NCBI RefSeq assembly: GCF_014647915.1 | Contig: NZ_BMQC01000002.1 | Coordinates: forward strand, 124,001-188,000 | Reading direction: 5' to 3' | Source of the DNA: Pilimelia terevasa | Lineage (GTDB): Bacteria > Actinomycetota > Actinomycetes > Mycobacteriales > Micromonosporaceae | DNA: 64,000 bases | Shown here: in pieces, positions 52,583 through 63,616 of the stretch | How the letters are laid out: each line of letters opens with the position of its first letter | How positions within the stretch are numbered: the stretch's first letter is position 1 | Notes under the pieces: generated by a model | Told to the model about the DNA's origin: nothing | Database searches by the model: none | Seen by the model: the letters and a program-made list of their open reading frames with translations, nothing else | Made by a program: the position numbers and the translations under genes

Positions 52583-54166
52583 ATGACCGAACACGACGAC
52601 GTCGCCCACGGCGACCCGCAGCGCAGCGAGCCCCCGCGGGCGGGGACGAACGAGCCGGCCCCGCCGGCCGAGCCCACCGCGGCGTCCGTGAGCGCCCACC
52701 GCCCGGACGGCCAGGAGCCGGCCGGCCACCCCGGCGCCTCGTCTCCCAGCCACCCGCCCCACGGCCACCCGGCGCACCCCCAGCCGGCCGCCGGTGCCCC
52801 CGGCCACCCGGCCGCGGCCCCGGACGCCGCCCCCCAGCCGACCCCGGCCTGGGCCGCCGCCGCGGCCTACCAGCCGGCGTACGGGCCGCACGCGCACCAG
52901 ACCCCCGCCGCGCCGCCGCCCGGCTACGGCCCCGCCGCCGCCGGGCACGGCCCCGGCGGCCACGGGTACGGCGGGGCCGCGGCGCACGGGACCGGGCCGC
53001 ACGACGCCGCCACCCACGCCTACGCCACGGGCGCGCACCAGTCCCCGTCCTGGCTCACCAACACCGGCAGCCACCCCGCTGTCGGCACCGAGGAGCAGTC
53101 CCGCCGGCGCCGCCGCGGCGGCCTGATCGCCGCGATCGGCGCGGGCGCCGTGTTCCTCGCGCTGTGCTCCGGCGTGACCGGCGCCCTGATCACCCGCGGG
53201 ATGTCCGACGGGCCGCTGACCTCGCTCGACGCCTCCACCGGGGCGCCGGCCGCGGTCCTCAACCGCGAGTCCCTGGCCGGGATCGCCGACGGCGTGACGC
53301 CCAGCGTGGTCTCCATCAGCACCGGGCGCGGCGAGGGCTCCGGCGTGGTGATGAGCACCGACGGCTTCATCGTGACCAACAACCACGTGGTCGCCACCGC
53401 CCCCAACGGCCAGGTCACCGTCTCCTTCCGCGACGGCAAGAACCTGCCCGGCAAGGTCGTGGGCACCGACCCCCGCACCGACCTGGGCGTGGTCAAGGTG
53501 GAGGGCGTCAGCGACCTGAAGCCGGCGAAGTTCGGCAACAGCAGCGCGATGCGCGTCGGCGACACGGTGATGGCCGTCGGCAGCCCGCTGGGCCTGCAGG
53601 GCTCGGTGACCGCCGGCATCGTCAGCTACCTCAACCGCAGCATCAGGGCCGGCGGCGGCGACGAGGACTCGCCGCTGGGCCAGCCGAGCCAGACCCCGAC
53701 GCTCGCGGGCCTCATGCAGACCGACGCGCCGATCAACCCGGGCAACTCCGGCGGCGCGCTGGTCAACCTCGACGGCGAGGTCATCGGCATCAACACGGCG
53801 ATCGCCACGGCCGGCAGCCAGGGCAACATCGGCGTCGGCTTCGCCATCCCGAGCAACCGGGCCAAGGCCGTCGCCGAGCAGATCAAGTCCGGCCAGAAGG
53901 TCAGCCACCCGTTCCTCGGCGTGGACCTGGCCGACGCCGAGGCCGGCGGGGCGCTCATCGGCAGCGTGGCCGCGGGCAGCCCGGCGGCCAAGGCGGGCCT
54001 GCTCAAGGGCGACATCATCACCGAGTTCGGCGGCCGCAAGATCGGCAAGGCCGACGACCTGGTCTCGGCCGTCCAGTCGGGCAAGGTCGGCGACAACCTC
54101 TCGGTCAGCTACACCCGCAACGGCAAGGCGGCCACGGCGACGGTGACGCTGGGCGAGGCCACGTAG
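52583..54166 (+). CDS. HtrA-like S1C serine protease with PDZ domain
   Basis: A 527-residue envelope protease of the HtrA/DegP class. The first 170 residues are Pro/His/Ala-rich and cytoplasmic, followed by a single membrane helix (GGLIAAIGAGAVFLALCSGV). The trypsin-like domain has His268 (VTNNHVVAT), Asp300 (DPRTDLGVVKV) and Ser389 (NPGNSGGALVNLDG). A single PDZ domain (about 435-527; FLGVDLADAEAGGALIGSVA, SPAAKAGLLKGDIITEF) ends the protein. It lies 66 bases after the two-component genes. Confidence 0.92.
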   Translation: MTEHDDVAHGDPQRSEPPRAGTNEPAPPAEPTAASVSAHRPDGQEPAGHPGASSPSHPPHGHPAHPQPAAGAPGHPAAAPDAAPQPTPAWAAAAAYQPAYGPHAHQTPAAPPPGYGPAAAGHGPGGHGYGGAAAHGTGPHDAATHAYATGAHQSPSWLTNTGSHPAVGTEEQSRRRRRGGLIAAIGAGAVFLALCSGVTGALITRGMSDGPLTSLDASTGAPAAVLNRESLAGIADGVTPSVVSISTGRGEGSGVVMSTDGFIVTNNHVVATAPNGQVTVSFRDGKNLPGKVVGTDPRTDLGVVKVEGVSDLKPAKFGNSSAMRVGDTVMAVGSPLGLQGSVTAGIVSYLNRSIRAGGGDEDSPLGQPSQTPTLAGLMQTDAPINPGNSGGALVNLDGEVIGINTAIATAGSQGNIGVGFAIPSNRAKAVAEQIKSGQKVSHPFLGVDLADAEAGGALIGSVAAGSPAAKAGLLKGDIITEFGGRKIGKADDLVSAVQSGKVGDNLSVSYTRNGKAATATVTLGEAT

Positions 54167-54185
54167 GACGTTTCCACCTCCCCAT

Positions 54186-54226
54186 ACCGGTGGGGCGCGG
54201 CCAGGGGGCGGCCGCGCCCCACCGGT
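54186..54226. terminator. Two-way terminator hairpin
   Basis: A 17-bp perfect stem joins 54186-54202 to 54210-54226 with a 7-base loop, between the convergent htrA-like gene and glpK. Confidence 0.9.
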
Positions 54227-54244
54227 GCGTCCGGCACCGGGGGG

Positions 54245-55723
<1,479 letters not shown>

Positions 55724-55890
55724 CGGGACAGTCTGGACCATTCCGCGAGGTAAGGGGATGGTTCGGCGCCGGAGCGGTGCCTTCTTCACCACGCTCTGTG
55801 GAGAGTCGCATTCCGTATGCGCTGAGGAATCGCGTGTCTCGATGCCGATCGGTTAGCCTGCCGGGCGAGGTCCGCTAGGAGGCATAGACC

Positions 55891-58800
55891 GTGGCAGTGG
55901 TGGAGAGTCGCACCGACGTGTGGCAGGTCCTCGCCGGACACGCCCCCGACCCGTCCGATGGGCCGGGTATGTCCTTCCCGTTCGACGACCCGCAGCGGGA
56001 CCGGGCCCGCCCCGTCCTGCGCGCCGGTGTCGAGCAGGCGTCGCTGGTGTCGGTCCGGGGGGAGCCGTACGTCCTGCTCCGGTCGCCGGAGCCCGGCGGC
56101 CGGGCGCACCTCGTGCGCCTGAGCGCCGACGAGGCGGCGCTGACCGCCCTGATGGACGGCACCCGCTCGGTCAACCAGCTCGTCGCCGAGTTCGCCCGGC
56201 TCACCGGCCGGCTCGCCGCCGAACAGGTCGTGCGCGTCATCGCCGACCTGGCGGCCAACGGGATGCTCGACCGCCCGGCCGCGGCGCCGGCCCGCCGGCC
56301 CGCGACGCTGGCCGGCACCGGGCGCGGCCTGCTCGCCGCGCTGCGCGGGCGCCGGATGGTCGTCGCGGACGTCGACGGCGCCGTGACCGCGGCCCACCGG
56401 GTGCTGGGCTGGCTGCTGCGCCGACCCGTCGCCATCGGCCTGGCCGCGGTCGCGCTGGTCGGCGTCGGGCTGTTCGGCTGGACGTGGAGCACCGCGGCGT
56501 ACCCGCTGTTCCAGCTCGGCGGCTCCTACGTCACCGGGATCCTCGTCCTGCTGCTGCTGCACGTCCTGGCCCTGGTCGTCCACGAGTGCGGGCACGCCCT
56601 GGCCGCCAAGCACGCCGGCCGGGAGGTCGGGCCGGCCGGCGTCCTGCTGTACTTCGGCGTCCCGGCGGTCTTCGTCGACACCACCGACGTGTGGCTGGCG
56701 GGGCGCGGGGCGCGGCTGCGGACCGTCGCCGCCGGTCCCGCCGCCACCCTCGTGCTCGCCGGGGCGGCCCAGCTCGCCGGGCTCGCGGCCCCGCCGCTGG
56801 CGCCGGTGGCCTTCGCGCTGGCGTTCGTCTGCTACTTCCAGACCGTGGTCAACCTCTGCCCGCTGCTGCCGCTGGACGGCCACTACCTGCTCAGCGACTG
56901 GCTGGAACTGCCGAACCTGCGCGTCCGCGGCCAGGCCGCGCTCGCCGCCCGGCTGCGCGGCAAGGCCACCGCCTGGCGCGAGCTGGACGGCGACGGCCGC
57001 CTGGTCACCCTGTACGGCCTGCTCGGCGCCGGCTACCTGCTCGTCGTGGCCAACCTGGCCGTGCGCCTGTGGCGCGACCGGCTCGGCGGCCTCGCCCTCG
57101 GGCTCTGGCCGCAGGGACCGGGGGGCCGGCTGCTGCTGGCCGGCGTCCTCCTCGGCGCCGCGGCGCCGCTGCTCTACCCGGTGGCGGGCTGGGGCGTGCG
57201 GCTGCTGCGCCGCCGCGCCGCCGGGCGCCGGGAGGCCGGCACGTCGGGCCGCCGGCTCGCCGCGCTGCGCGGCACGATCCTGGCCCAGCTCCCCGACGGC
57301 GCGCTGGAGGGCCTGGCCAGCCGGGCCACCTGGCGGTACCCGGCGGCCGGCGAGCAGGTCGGCCGGGCCGGCCAGCCGGCCGAGGCCGTCCTCGCCGTCG
57401 TCGCCGGTGTCGCCGAGGCGCGCACGCCCGGCGACGTCGCCGGGACGATCCGGCAGCGGGTCGGCCCGGGCGGGCTGATCGCGCTCGCGTCGGTCCTGCG
57501 CGGGACGCCCTCGGCCGCGGACTGGCACGTCGGCCCCGAGACGGTCCTGCTGAGCCTGCCGCCGGACGCGGTCGCCGCGGCGATGTCCCCGCTGCCGGAG
57601 GCCGGCGCCGCCGAGCGCACGGAGGCCGAGGCGCTGTTCGCCGACACGCCCGCGCTGGAGTGGCTGCCCGAGGAGGACCGCTTCGGCCTGGCCGCCGCGG
57701 CGGCGCCGGTGTTCCTGAACCCGGGCCAGCCGGTGACCCTCACCCCGGACCGGGACGCGGTCGTCATCGCCTCCGGCGAGGTCACCCTCCCCGACGGGCG
57801 GGGGCTGCGCCGCGGCACCCTGATCGGCCCGCTCGGCGACGGCCCGGAGACCGAGGTCGCGGTGGCCCGCACGCCGGTGCGGCTGTGGAGCCTCGCGGTC
57901 CAGGCCGGCGCGCCGTTGCTGGTGTCGGCGGCGCTCGGCGCGCCCCCCGCCGACCCGCGTGACCCGGCGCCCGCTCCCGCGCCGCGGGCGTTCACCGGCG
58001 GCGGGATCGTCGCCGCCGACGGCGCCGCGCCGCGGTTCGGCCCGCACCCCACGACCGGGTACCCGCCCCTGGCCGCGCCGCCCGGCCCGCCCCCGCCGCC
58101 CGCCTACGACCGGGACCGCCGCTTCCAGCGCCACCTGTGGTGGCTGGTGTACCCGGTCCTGGTCCTGGCCGCCGTGCTCACCGGCGCCCAGGCGCTGCCC
58201 ACCACGGCGTGGGCCGAGCTGCCGGACGCCCGGCTGCTGCTCACCGCCGAGAAGGGCACCGTGCGCACGGTCGTGGCCGGTACCGGCCGCACCCTCGACG
58301 CGGGCGACCGGGTGTACCTGGCCGAGGGGGACCGGGTCACCTCGGCCGACCACGCGACGGCCACCTTCACCTACCGCGGCGGCGCCCGGGTCCAGCTCTG
58401 CGCGGGCGGCGAGGTCGCCGTCGGCGCCCTGCGCGGCGGCCCGGACCGCGCGGCCGACCCGGCGGCGTCGCTGACGCTGAGCCACGGCACCCTCGTCGCC
58501 GACACGACGCCGTCGAGTGCGGCCTACCCGCCGCTCGCGCTGACCGTGTACGACCAGGGGCGGGCGCTGACCAACGCCGGCCCGGCCCGGTTCTCCACCA
58601 GCGCGGGGGAGACCGCCGTGGTCCGGGGCGGCGTGCTGGCCGACGGCGCGCCGCTGGCGACCACGCCCGGCGAGGTGAGCTGCGACCTGGAGACCGGCTT
58701 CCCGACCACCAACGGACCGACGATCCCGGCGACGTTCGGCCCGACGGGCACCGCCACGCCCACTCCGACGGCGACGCCGAGCCCGACCCCGTCGCCCACC

Positions 58801-59244
58801 CCCAGCGCGACCCCGACCCCCACGCCGACCGCCGCGCCGAGCCGGACCACGGCCGCGCCCAGCCGCCCGCCGGTGGCCGACAGGGTGCCGCCGCGCGTCT
58901 CCGGCCTGTCCGCCTCGCCCGGCGAGCTGGACCAGGGCCCGCCGCCCGAGGGCGCCTGCAAGCCGGAGACCCGGGCCGGTGACACGGCGACGGTGACGGT
59001 CTCCGTCAGCGACAACGCCGACGGCGCGCTGTCGGTGACCGGCGGCTGGAGTACCGCCGGCGCGGCCGGCGAGGTCGCCATGTCCGGCTCCGGTGGCAAG
59101 TGGACCGGGACGTTCCGGGTCGGCTACGCCGAGGGGCACAAGGGCGGCGGCAAGATCACCATCACGGTGACGGCCACCGACAAGGCGGGCAACACCGGCC
59201 GGTCCAGCACCGCCATCACGCTGAACCCCTGCAAGCCCGGGTGA
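55891..59244 (+). CDS. PqqD-like / site-2 protease / cyclic-nucleotide-binding-like / FecR-like fusion protein
   Basis: A 1117-residue membrane protein. Residues about 40-125 look PqqD-like (HLVRLSADEAALTALMDGTR, QLVAEFARLT). An M50 site-2 protease follows with the zinc motif HECGH (231-235) among hydrophobic helices and the second ligand in NLCPLLPLDGHYLL (N321, D329). Residues about 445-660 resemble one or two cyclic-nucleotide-binding folds (EQVGRAGQPAEAVLAVVAGV), without clear cNMP-binding residues. A transmembrane helix (about 747-767), a FecR-like beta domain (about 780-860), a Thr/Pro linker (about 950-985) and an Ig-like domain with Cys residues complete it. GTG start with TAGGAGG ahead. 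No RiPP precursor or radical-SAM gene is close. Domain calls other than M50 are tentative. Confidence 0.8.
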   Translation: MAVVESRTDVWQVLAGHAPDPSDGPGMSFPFDDPQRDRARPVLRAGVEQASLVSVRGEPYVLLRSPEPGGRAHLVRLSADEAALTALMDGTRSVNQLVAEFARLTGRLAAEQVVRVIADLAANGMLDRPAAAPARRPATLAGTGRGLLAALRGRRMVVADVDGAVTAAHRVLGWLLRRPVAIGLAAVALVGVGLFGWTWSTAAYPLFQLGGSYVTGILVLLLLHVLALVVHECGHALAAKHAGREVGPAGVLLYFGVPAVFVDTTDVWLAGRGARLRTVAAGPAATLVLAGAAQLAGLAAPPLAPVAFALAFVCYFQTVVNLCPLLPLDGHYLLSDWLELPNLRVRGQAALAARLRGKATAWRELDGDGRLVTLYGLLGAGYLLVVANLAVRLWRDRLGGLALGLWPQGPGGRLLLAGVLLGAAAPLLYPVAGWGVRLLRRRAAGRREAGTSGRRLAALRGTILAQLPDGALEGLASRATWRYPAAGEQVGRAGQPAEAVLAVVAGVAEARTPGDVAGTIRQRVGPGGLIALASVLRGTPSAADWHVGPETVLLSLPPDAVAAAMSPLPEAGAAERTEAEALFADTPALEWLPEEDRFGLAAAAAPVFLNPGQPVTLTPDRDAVVIASGEVTLPDGRGLRRGTLIGPLGDGPETEVAVARTPVRLWSLAVQAGAPLLVSAALGAPPADPRDPAPAPAPRAFTGGGIVAADGAAPRFGPHPTTGYPPLAAPPGPPPPPAYDRDRRFQRHLWWLVYPVLVLAAVLTGAQALPTTAWAELPDARLLLTAEKGTVRTVVAGTGRTLDAGDRVYLAEGDRVTSADHATATFTYRGGARVQLCAGGEVAVGALRGGPDRAADPAASLTLSHGTLVADTTPSSAAYPPLALTVYDQGRALTNAGPARFSTSAGETAVVRGGVLADGAPLATTPGEVSCDLETGFPTTNGPTIPATFGPTGTATPTPTATPSPTPSPTPSATPTPTPTAAPSRTTAAPSRPPVADRVPPRVSGLSASPGELDQGPPPEGACKPETRAGDTATVTVSVSDNADGALSVTGGWSTAGAAGEVAMSGSGGKWTGTFRVGYAEGHKGGGKITITVTATDKAGNTGRSSTAITLNPCKPG

Positions 59245-59345
59245 CGTACCGGAGCGACCCCGCTCCGCGGGTTGAGTGGGGCGATACCGGGTAATCCGCC
59301 CACCGTCCGGGGCGTTCGCCGTACACGCCCCACGAGGGGGCGACT

Positions 59346-60209
59346 GTGGCCGACAGCGGGGCCGCCGGGACGGCCGGCGAACGCGGGCAACTGATGGTCA
59401 TCGGCGGCGCCGAGCGCCGCGACGCGGGCGCCGGGGGCATCCTGGGGCGGTTCGTGGCGCTCGCGGGCGGCCCGGCGGCCGACATCGCCGTGGTCGCCAC
59501 GGCGAGCGCGGAGCCGAAGGTGCTGGAGGACGAGTACGTCGCCGCCTTCACCCGGCTCGGCGCCGGCCGCGCGCACGCGGTACCCGTGGCCACCCGCGCC
59601 GACGCCAACAGCGCGGCGGCGGTCGAGGCGCTGGGCTGCTGTACGGGCATCTTCTTCACCGGCGGCGACCAGCGCAAGATCATCGCCACCGTCGGCGGGT
59701 CCGAGGTCGACTCCCTGCTGCACCGGCGGGTCGACGCGGGCGAGGTGGTGCTCGCCGGGACCAGCGCGGGGGCGGCGATGATGTCGGCCACCATGGTCCG
59801 GGGCGGCCGGCTGGACTCGGTCAGCACCGAGGCGGTACAGACCGGCCCCGGCCTGGAGTTCGTCTCGGGCGTCCTGATCGACATGCACTTCGCCGAGCGC
59901 GGCCGGCTCAACCGGCTGCTCTCGGCCATCGCCCTCTACCCGCACGAGCTGGGCCTGGGCATCGACGAGGACACCGCCATCGTGGTGGCGGGCGGCTGCT
60001 TCGACGTCATCGGCACCGGCGCCGTCACCGTGATCGACGCCGGCCGCGCGGCGATGATCCGCACGCCCGTCGAAGGGGAGGGGCTGATCGCGCTGTCCGG
60101 CGTGGAGCTGCACGTCCTGCCCGGCGGCCACCGCTTCGACCTCGGTGCCCGGCAGCCGGTGACCGGCTCGGCACCGGCGAACACCCAGGATTGGGGAACA
60201 TCGGCGTGA
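59346..60209 (+). CDS. cphB: Cyanophycinase
   Basis: A 287-residue serine hydrolase of the S51 family that releases beta-Asp-Arg dipeptides from cyanophycin. LMVIGGAERRDAG, FTGGDQRKIIATVGG, the nucleophile Ser140 in GTSAGAAMM, and DMHFAERGRLNRLL plus LGLGIDEDTAIVV are family hallmarks. A 12-residue N-terminal extension precedes the fold. It starts at a GTG behind GAGGGGG. Its stop overlaps the synthetase start (GTGA), so storage and breakdown are transcribed together. Confidence 0.92.
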   Translation: MADSGAAGTAGERGQLMVIGGAERRDAGAGGILGRFVALAGGPAADIAVVATASAEPKVLEDEYVAAFTRLGAGRAHAVPVATRADANSAAAVEALGCCTGIFFTGGDQRKIIATVGGSEVDSLLHRRVDAGEVVLAGTSAGAAMMSATMVRGGRLDSVSTEAVQTGPGLEFVSGVLIDMHFAERGRLNRLLSAIALYPHELGLGIDEDTAIVVAGGCFDVIGTGAVTVIDAGRAAMIRTPVEGEGLIALSGVELHVLPGGHRFDLGARQPVTGSAPANTQDWGTSA

Positions 60210-62938
60210 AGATCGAGCACGTGCGGACCCTGCGCGGTCCGAACCGGTACCTGCACCGCCCCGTCGCCGTCGCCCGGATCACCCTGGGCGAGCTGGCCGA
60301 CCGCGAGAGCGTCGACTTCCCGGGCTTCACCGACGCGCTGCTGGCCGCTCTGCCGGGGCTGGCCCAGCACCACTGCGCCGCCGGCCGGCCGGGCGGGTTC
60401 GTCGCCCGGCTGCGCGGCGGCACGTACTTCGGCCACGTGGTGGAGCACGCCGCCATCGAGCTGTCCAACCTGGTCGGCCGGCCGGTCAACTTCGGCCGGA
60501 CCACGTACGCCGGGGCGCGCGGCCGGTACGACGTGATCATGGAGTGCCCGGTCGACGAGCCGCGCGACTCCGGGCTGCCCGCGCGTTTCCTGGCCACGGC
60601 CGCGGACCTCGTCGCCGACCTGCTGGCGGGCCGGCCGGGGCGGCACGGTACGGCCCTGCCGGGCCTGCGCGCGGCGCACCAGGCGGCGCAGCTCGGCCCG
60701 AGCACGGCCGCCATCGCCGCCGCCGCCCGCCGCCGCGGCATCCCGGTCGAGCGGCACCGGGACCTGAGCCTGATTCAGCTCGGGCACGGCGTGCACCGCC
60801 GCCGGGTGTGGGCGGCGCTGACCGACGGCACCAGCGGCATCGGCATCGACCTGGCCGGCGACAAGGAACTGACCCGGCGGCTGCTGGCGGAGGCGGGCGT
60901 GCCGGTGGCCGCCGGCGGGCGGGCCCGCAGCGAGGCGGAGGCACAGGCGCTGTTCGACCGGCTGGGCCCGCCCGTGGTGGTCAAGCCCGCCCGCGGCCGG
61001 CAGGGGCAGCAGGTGCACCTGGACGTCACCACGCCCGCCGCCCTGCGCGCCGCGTACGCCGGGGCGCTGGGCTTCGGCGGCGACGTGGTCGTCGAGCAGC
61101 AGCTCGCCGGGCGCGACTACCGGGTACTGGTAGTCGACGGCGCCGTCGCGGCGGCGGCCGAGCGGCTCGCCGCGCACGTCGTCGGCGACGGCCGCGCGAC
61201 GGTCGCCGACCTGGTCGACCGGGCGAACGCCGACCCGCGGCGCGGCGCCGGACACGCCCTGCCGCTGACCCGGATCGCCCTGGACGCGGCGGCGCTGGCC
61301 CTGCTCGCCGAGGCCGGCCTGCGCCCGGGCGACGTCCCGGCCGCCGGCCGCACGGTGTGGCTGCGCCGCAACGCCAACCTGTCGACCGGCGGCAGCGCCC
61401 GCGACGTCACCGACGACCTGCACCCGGAGGTGGCGGCGCTGTGCGTCCGGGTCGCCGCCCTCGTCGGGCTGGACATCGCCGGGGTGGACCTGCGCCTGCC
61501 CGACGCCACCGTGCCGCTGCCGCCCGACGACGAGGACCGCCGGCCCGTCGGTGGCGTGGTCGAGGTCAACGCGGCGCCGGGCCTGCGGATGCACCTGGAG
61601 CCCACGCAGGGCAGCCCGCGCGACGTCGGCACCGCCATCGTCGAGATGCTGTTCCCGGCCGGGCGCCGGGCCGCCGGGGCGTCGCCGGCCGGGCCGGGCC
61701 GGATCCCGACGGTCGCCGTCACCGGCACCAACGGCAAGACCACCGTCACCCGGCTGACCGCCCACCTGCTGGCGGGCTGCGGGCTGCGGGTCGGTACCGC
61801 CACCAGCGACGGCGTGTACGTCGGCGGCCAGCTCGTCCAGCGCGCCGACGCCACCGGCCCCCGCTCGGCCCGGCTGGTGCTGGCGGACCCGACGGTCGAG
61901 GCGGCGGTGCTGGAGACCGCGCGCGGCGGCATCCTGCGCCGGGGCCTGGGCTACGACCTCGCCGACGTCGGCGTCCTCACCAACATCACCGGCGACCACC
62001 TGGGCCAGGACGGCCTGGAGAGCGTCGCCGACATCGCCGACGTCAAGGCGCTCGTCGCCGAGCAGGTGCGGGCCGGCGGGACGCTGGTGCTCAACGCCGA
62101 CGACCCGCGCGTCCGGGAGATCGCCCGCCGGCCGCGGGTGCGCGCCGCGGACAAGCGGATCCTGTGGTGCACGGTGGACCCGGACAACCCGCTGGTCCGG
62201 GGGCACCTGTCCCGCGGCGGCCGGGCCTACCTGCTGCGCGACGGCCACCTCGTGGAGGCCACCGGCGCCGAGGCCGTCCCGCTGCTCCCGGTGTCCGCCC
62301 TGCCGGGCAGCTTCGGCGGGCTGGCCACGTACGCGGCGGCCAACGCGCTCGCGGCCGTGGCGGCGGCGCGGGCGCTGGACGTACCGGCCCAGGTGGTGAC
62401 CGCCCGGCTGGCGACGTTCCGGGCCGCGGACAACCCGGGCCGGGGCGTGCTGTGGTACCGCGACGGCGTCCACATCCTGGTGGACTACGCGCACAACCCC
62501 GCGGCGATCGAGGCGGTCACCGAGCCGCTGCACCGGCTGTGGGGGCGGGAGCGCGCCATCGCCGCGGCGACCCTGCCCGGGGACCGCCGCGACGACCTGC
62601 TCGCGGCCTCCGCGCGGGCGCTGGCGGCCGGCTTCTCCCGGGTGGTGCTCTACGAGGACCACGACCTGCGCGGGCGGGCGCCGGGCGCGCTGCCGACGCT
62701 GCTCAGCCACGAGATCGCCGCGTTCCGCGCGGACACCCGCCGGGTGATGGCCGCCGACCCGGACGAGGCGGTGACCGCCGCGCTGGCCATGGCCGACCCC
62801 GGCGACGTGGTGCTGGTGATGTACGAGCACGTGGAGGAGGTCCAGGACGTGCTGCGCCGGACGGGCGCGACCCCGGTCGCGCAGGCGCCCGAACCGGTCG
62901 GACCGGCCCCGCGGGCGATGTCCGCGGCGCCGGCCTGA
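60206..62938 (+). CDS. cphA: Cyanophycin synthetase
   Basis: A 910-residue enzyme that makes the Asp-Arg storage polymer. N-terminal domain: LRGPNRYLHRPVAVARITLG, FGHVVEHAAIELSNLVGRPV. ATP-grasp: GIDLAGDKELTRRLLAEAGV, PVVVKPARGRQGQQVHLDV, VEVNAAPGLRMHLEPTQG. Mur-ligase-like C-terminal half: VTGTNGKTTVTRLTAHLLAG (GTNGKT 507-512), LETARGGILRRGLGYDLADV, TNITGDHLGQDG and LVDYAHNPAAIEAVTEPLHR. All three active parts are present and the length is normal. Nitrogen and carbon storage in the cytoplasm. Confidence 0.95.
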   Translation: MKIEHVRTLRGPNRYLHRPVAVARITLGELADRESVDFPGFTDALLAALPGLAQHHCAAGRPGGFVARLRGGTYFGHVVEHAAIELSNLVGRPVNFGRTTYAGARGRYDVIMECPVDEPRDSGLPARFLATAADLVADLLAGRPGRHGTALPGLRAAHQAAQLGPSTAAIAAAARRRGIPVERHRDLSLIQLGHGVHRRRVWAALTDGTSGIGIDLAGDKELTRRLLAEAGVPVAAGGRARSEAEAQALFDRLGPPVVVKPARGRQGQQVHLDVTTPAALRAAYAGALGFGGDVVVEQQLAGRDYRVLVVDGAVAAAAERLAAHVVGDGRATVADLVDRANADPRRGAGHALPLTRIALDAAALALLAEAGLRPGDVPAAGRTVWLRRNANLSTGGSARDVTDDLHPEVAALCVRVAALVGLDIAGVDLRLPDATVPLPPDDEDRRPVGGVVEVNAAPGLRMHLEPTQGSPRDVGTAIVEMLFPAGRRAAGASPAGPGRIPTVAVTGTNGKTTVTRLTAHLLAGCGLRVGTATSDGVYVGGQLVQRADATGPRSARLVLADPTVEAAVLETARGGILRRGLGYDLADVGVLTNITGDHLGQDGLESVADIADVKALVAEQVRAGGTLVLNADDPRVREIARRPRVRAADKRILWCTVDPDNPLVRGHLSRGGRAYLLRDGHLVEATGAEAVPLLPVSALPGSFGGLATYAAANALAAVAAARALDVPAQVVTARLATFRAADNPGRGVLWYRDGVHILVDYAHNPAAIEAVTEPLHRLWGRERAIAAATLPGDRRDDLLAASARALAAGFSRVVLYEDHDLRGRAPGALPTLLSHEIAAFRADTRRVMAADPDEAVTAALAMADPGDVVLVMYEHVEEVQDVLRRTGATPVAQAPEPVGPAPRAMSAAPA

Positions 62939-62950
62939 GGACGCCCGCGC

Positions 62951-63616
62951 TCAGTCTCCGGGCGGCCCGGTGGCGTCGGGCCGGTCCAGGCTGACCACGC
63001 GGTCGGCGAGCGCCGCGGCGTCCCCCGGGTCGTGGGTGACCAGGACGGTCGGCCCGGCGAAGTCGCGCAGGTACGCGCGCAGCTCCGCCCGGATGGCCGG
63101 GCGCAGGCCGGCGTCGAGGGCGGCGAGCGGCTCGTCCAGCAGCAGCAGGGCCGGGGCCGCGGCGAGCGCCCGGGCGAGGGCCACCCGCTGTGCCTGGCCG
63201 CCCGAGAGGTGCCCGGGGCGCCGCCCGGCGTACCCGGCCAGCCGCATCCGGTCGAGCCACTCGTCGGCCCGGCGCCGGGCCGCCGCCCGGCCGAGCCCGG
63301 CGCAGCGCGGGCCGAAGGCGACGTTCTCGCGGACGCTCAGGTGCCCGAACAGCAGGTACTCCTGGAAGACCAGGCCCACCCGCCGCCGGTGCGTCGGCAC
63401 GTGCGCGCCCGCGGGTACGTCGTCGAGGGTGCGGCCGCCCAGCCGGACCGTGCCGGCGGCCGGCCGGTGCAGCCCGGCCAGGGTACGCAGCGCGGTGGTC
63501 TTGCCCGCGCCGTTGGGCCCCACGAGCGCGACCACCTCGCCGCCGTCGACGCGCAGGTCCAGCCGGCGGCGGAACGCCCCGCGCCGCAGCGTGACCGCCA
63601 CCTCCAGCGCGCTCAC
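62951..63616 (-). CDS. ABC transporter ATP-binding protein, molybdate-type
   Basis: A 221-residue ATPase with Walker A GPNGAGKTTALRTL, Q-loop VGLVFQEYLLFGHL, signature HLSGGQAQRVALARAL, Walker B LLLLDEPLAALDAG and the H-loop VTHDPGDAAALADRV. Together with the overlapping permease gene it forms a ModBC-like importer, but it lacks the C-terminal molybdate-binding TOBE domain of ModC. It may serve molybdate, tungstate or sulfate. GTG at 63614-63616. Confidence 0.88.
   Translation of the reverse strand: MSALEVAVTLRRGAFRRRLDLRVDGGEVVALVGPNGAGKTTALRTLAGLHRPAAGTVRLGGRTLDDVPAGAHVPTHRRRVGLVFQEYLLFGHLSVRENVAFGPRCAGLGRAAARRRADEWLDRMRLAGYAGRRPGHLSGGQAQRVALARALAAAPALLLLDEPLAALDAGLRPAIRAELRAYLRDFAGPTVLVTHDPGDAAALADRVVSLDRPDATGPPGD

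Noticed and set aside
55891-59244. RiPP biosynthetic cluster
   Set aside because: No radical-SAM, YcaO, lanthionine enzyme or plausible precursor peptide was found near the PqqD-like fusion.
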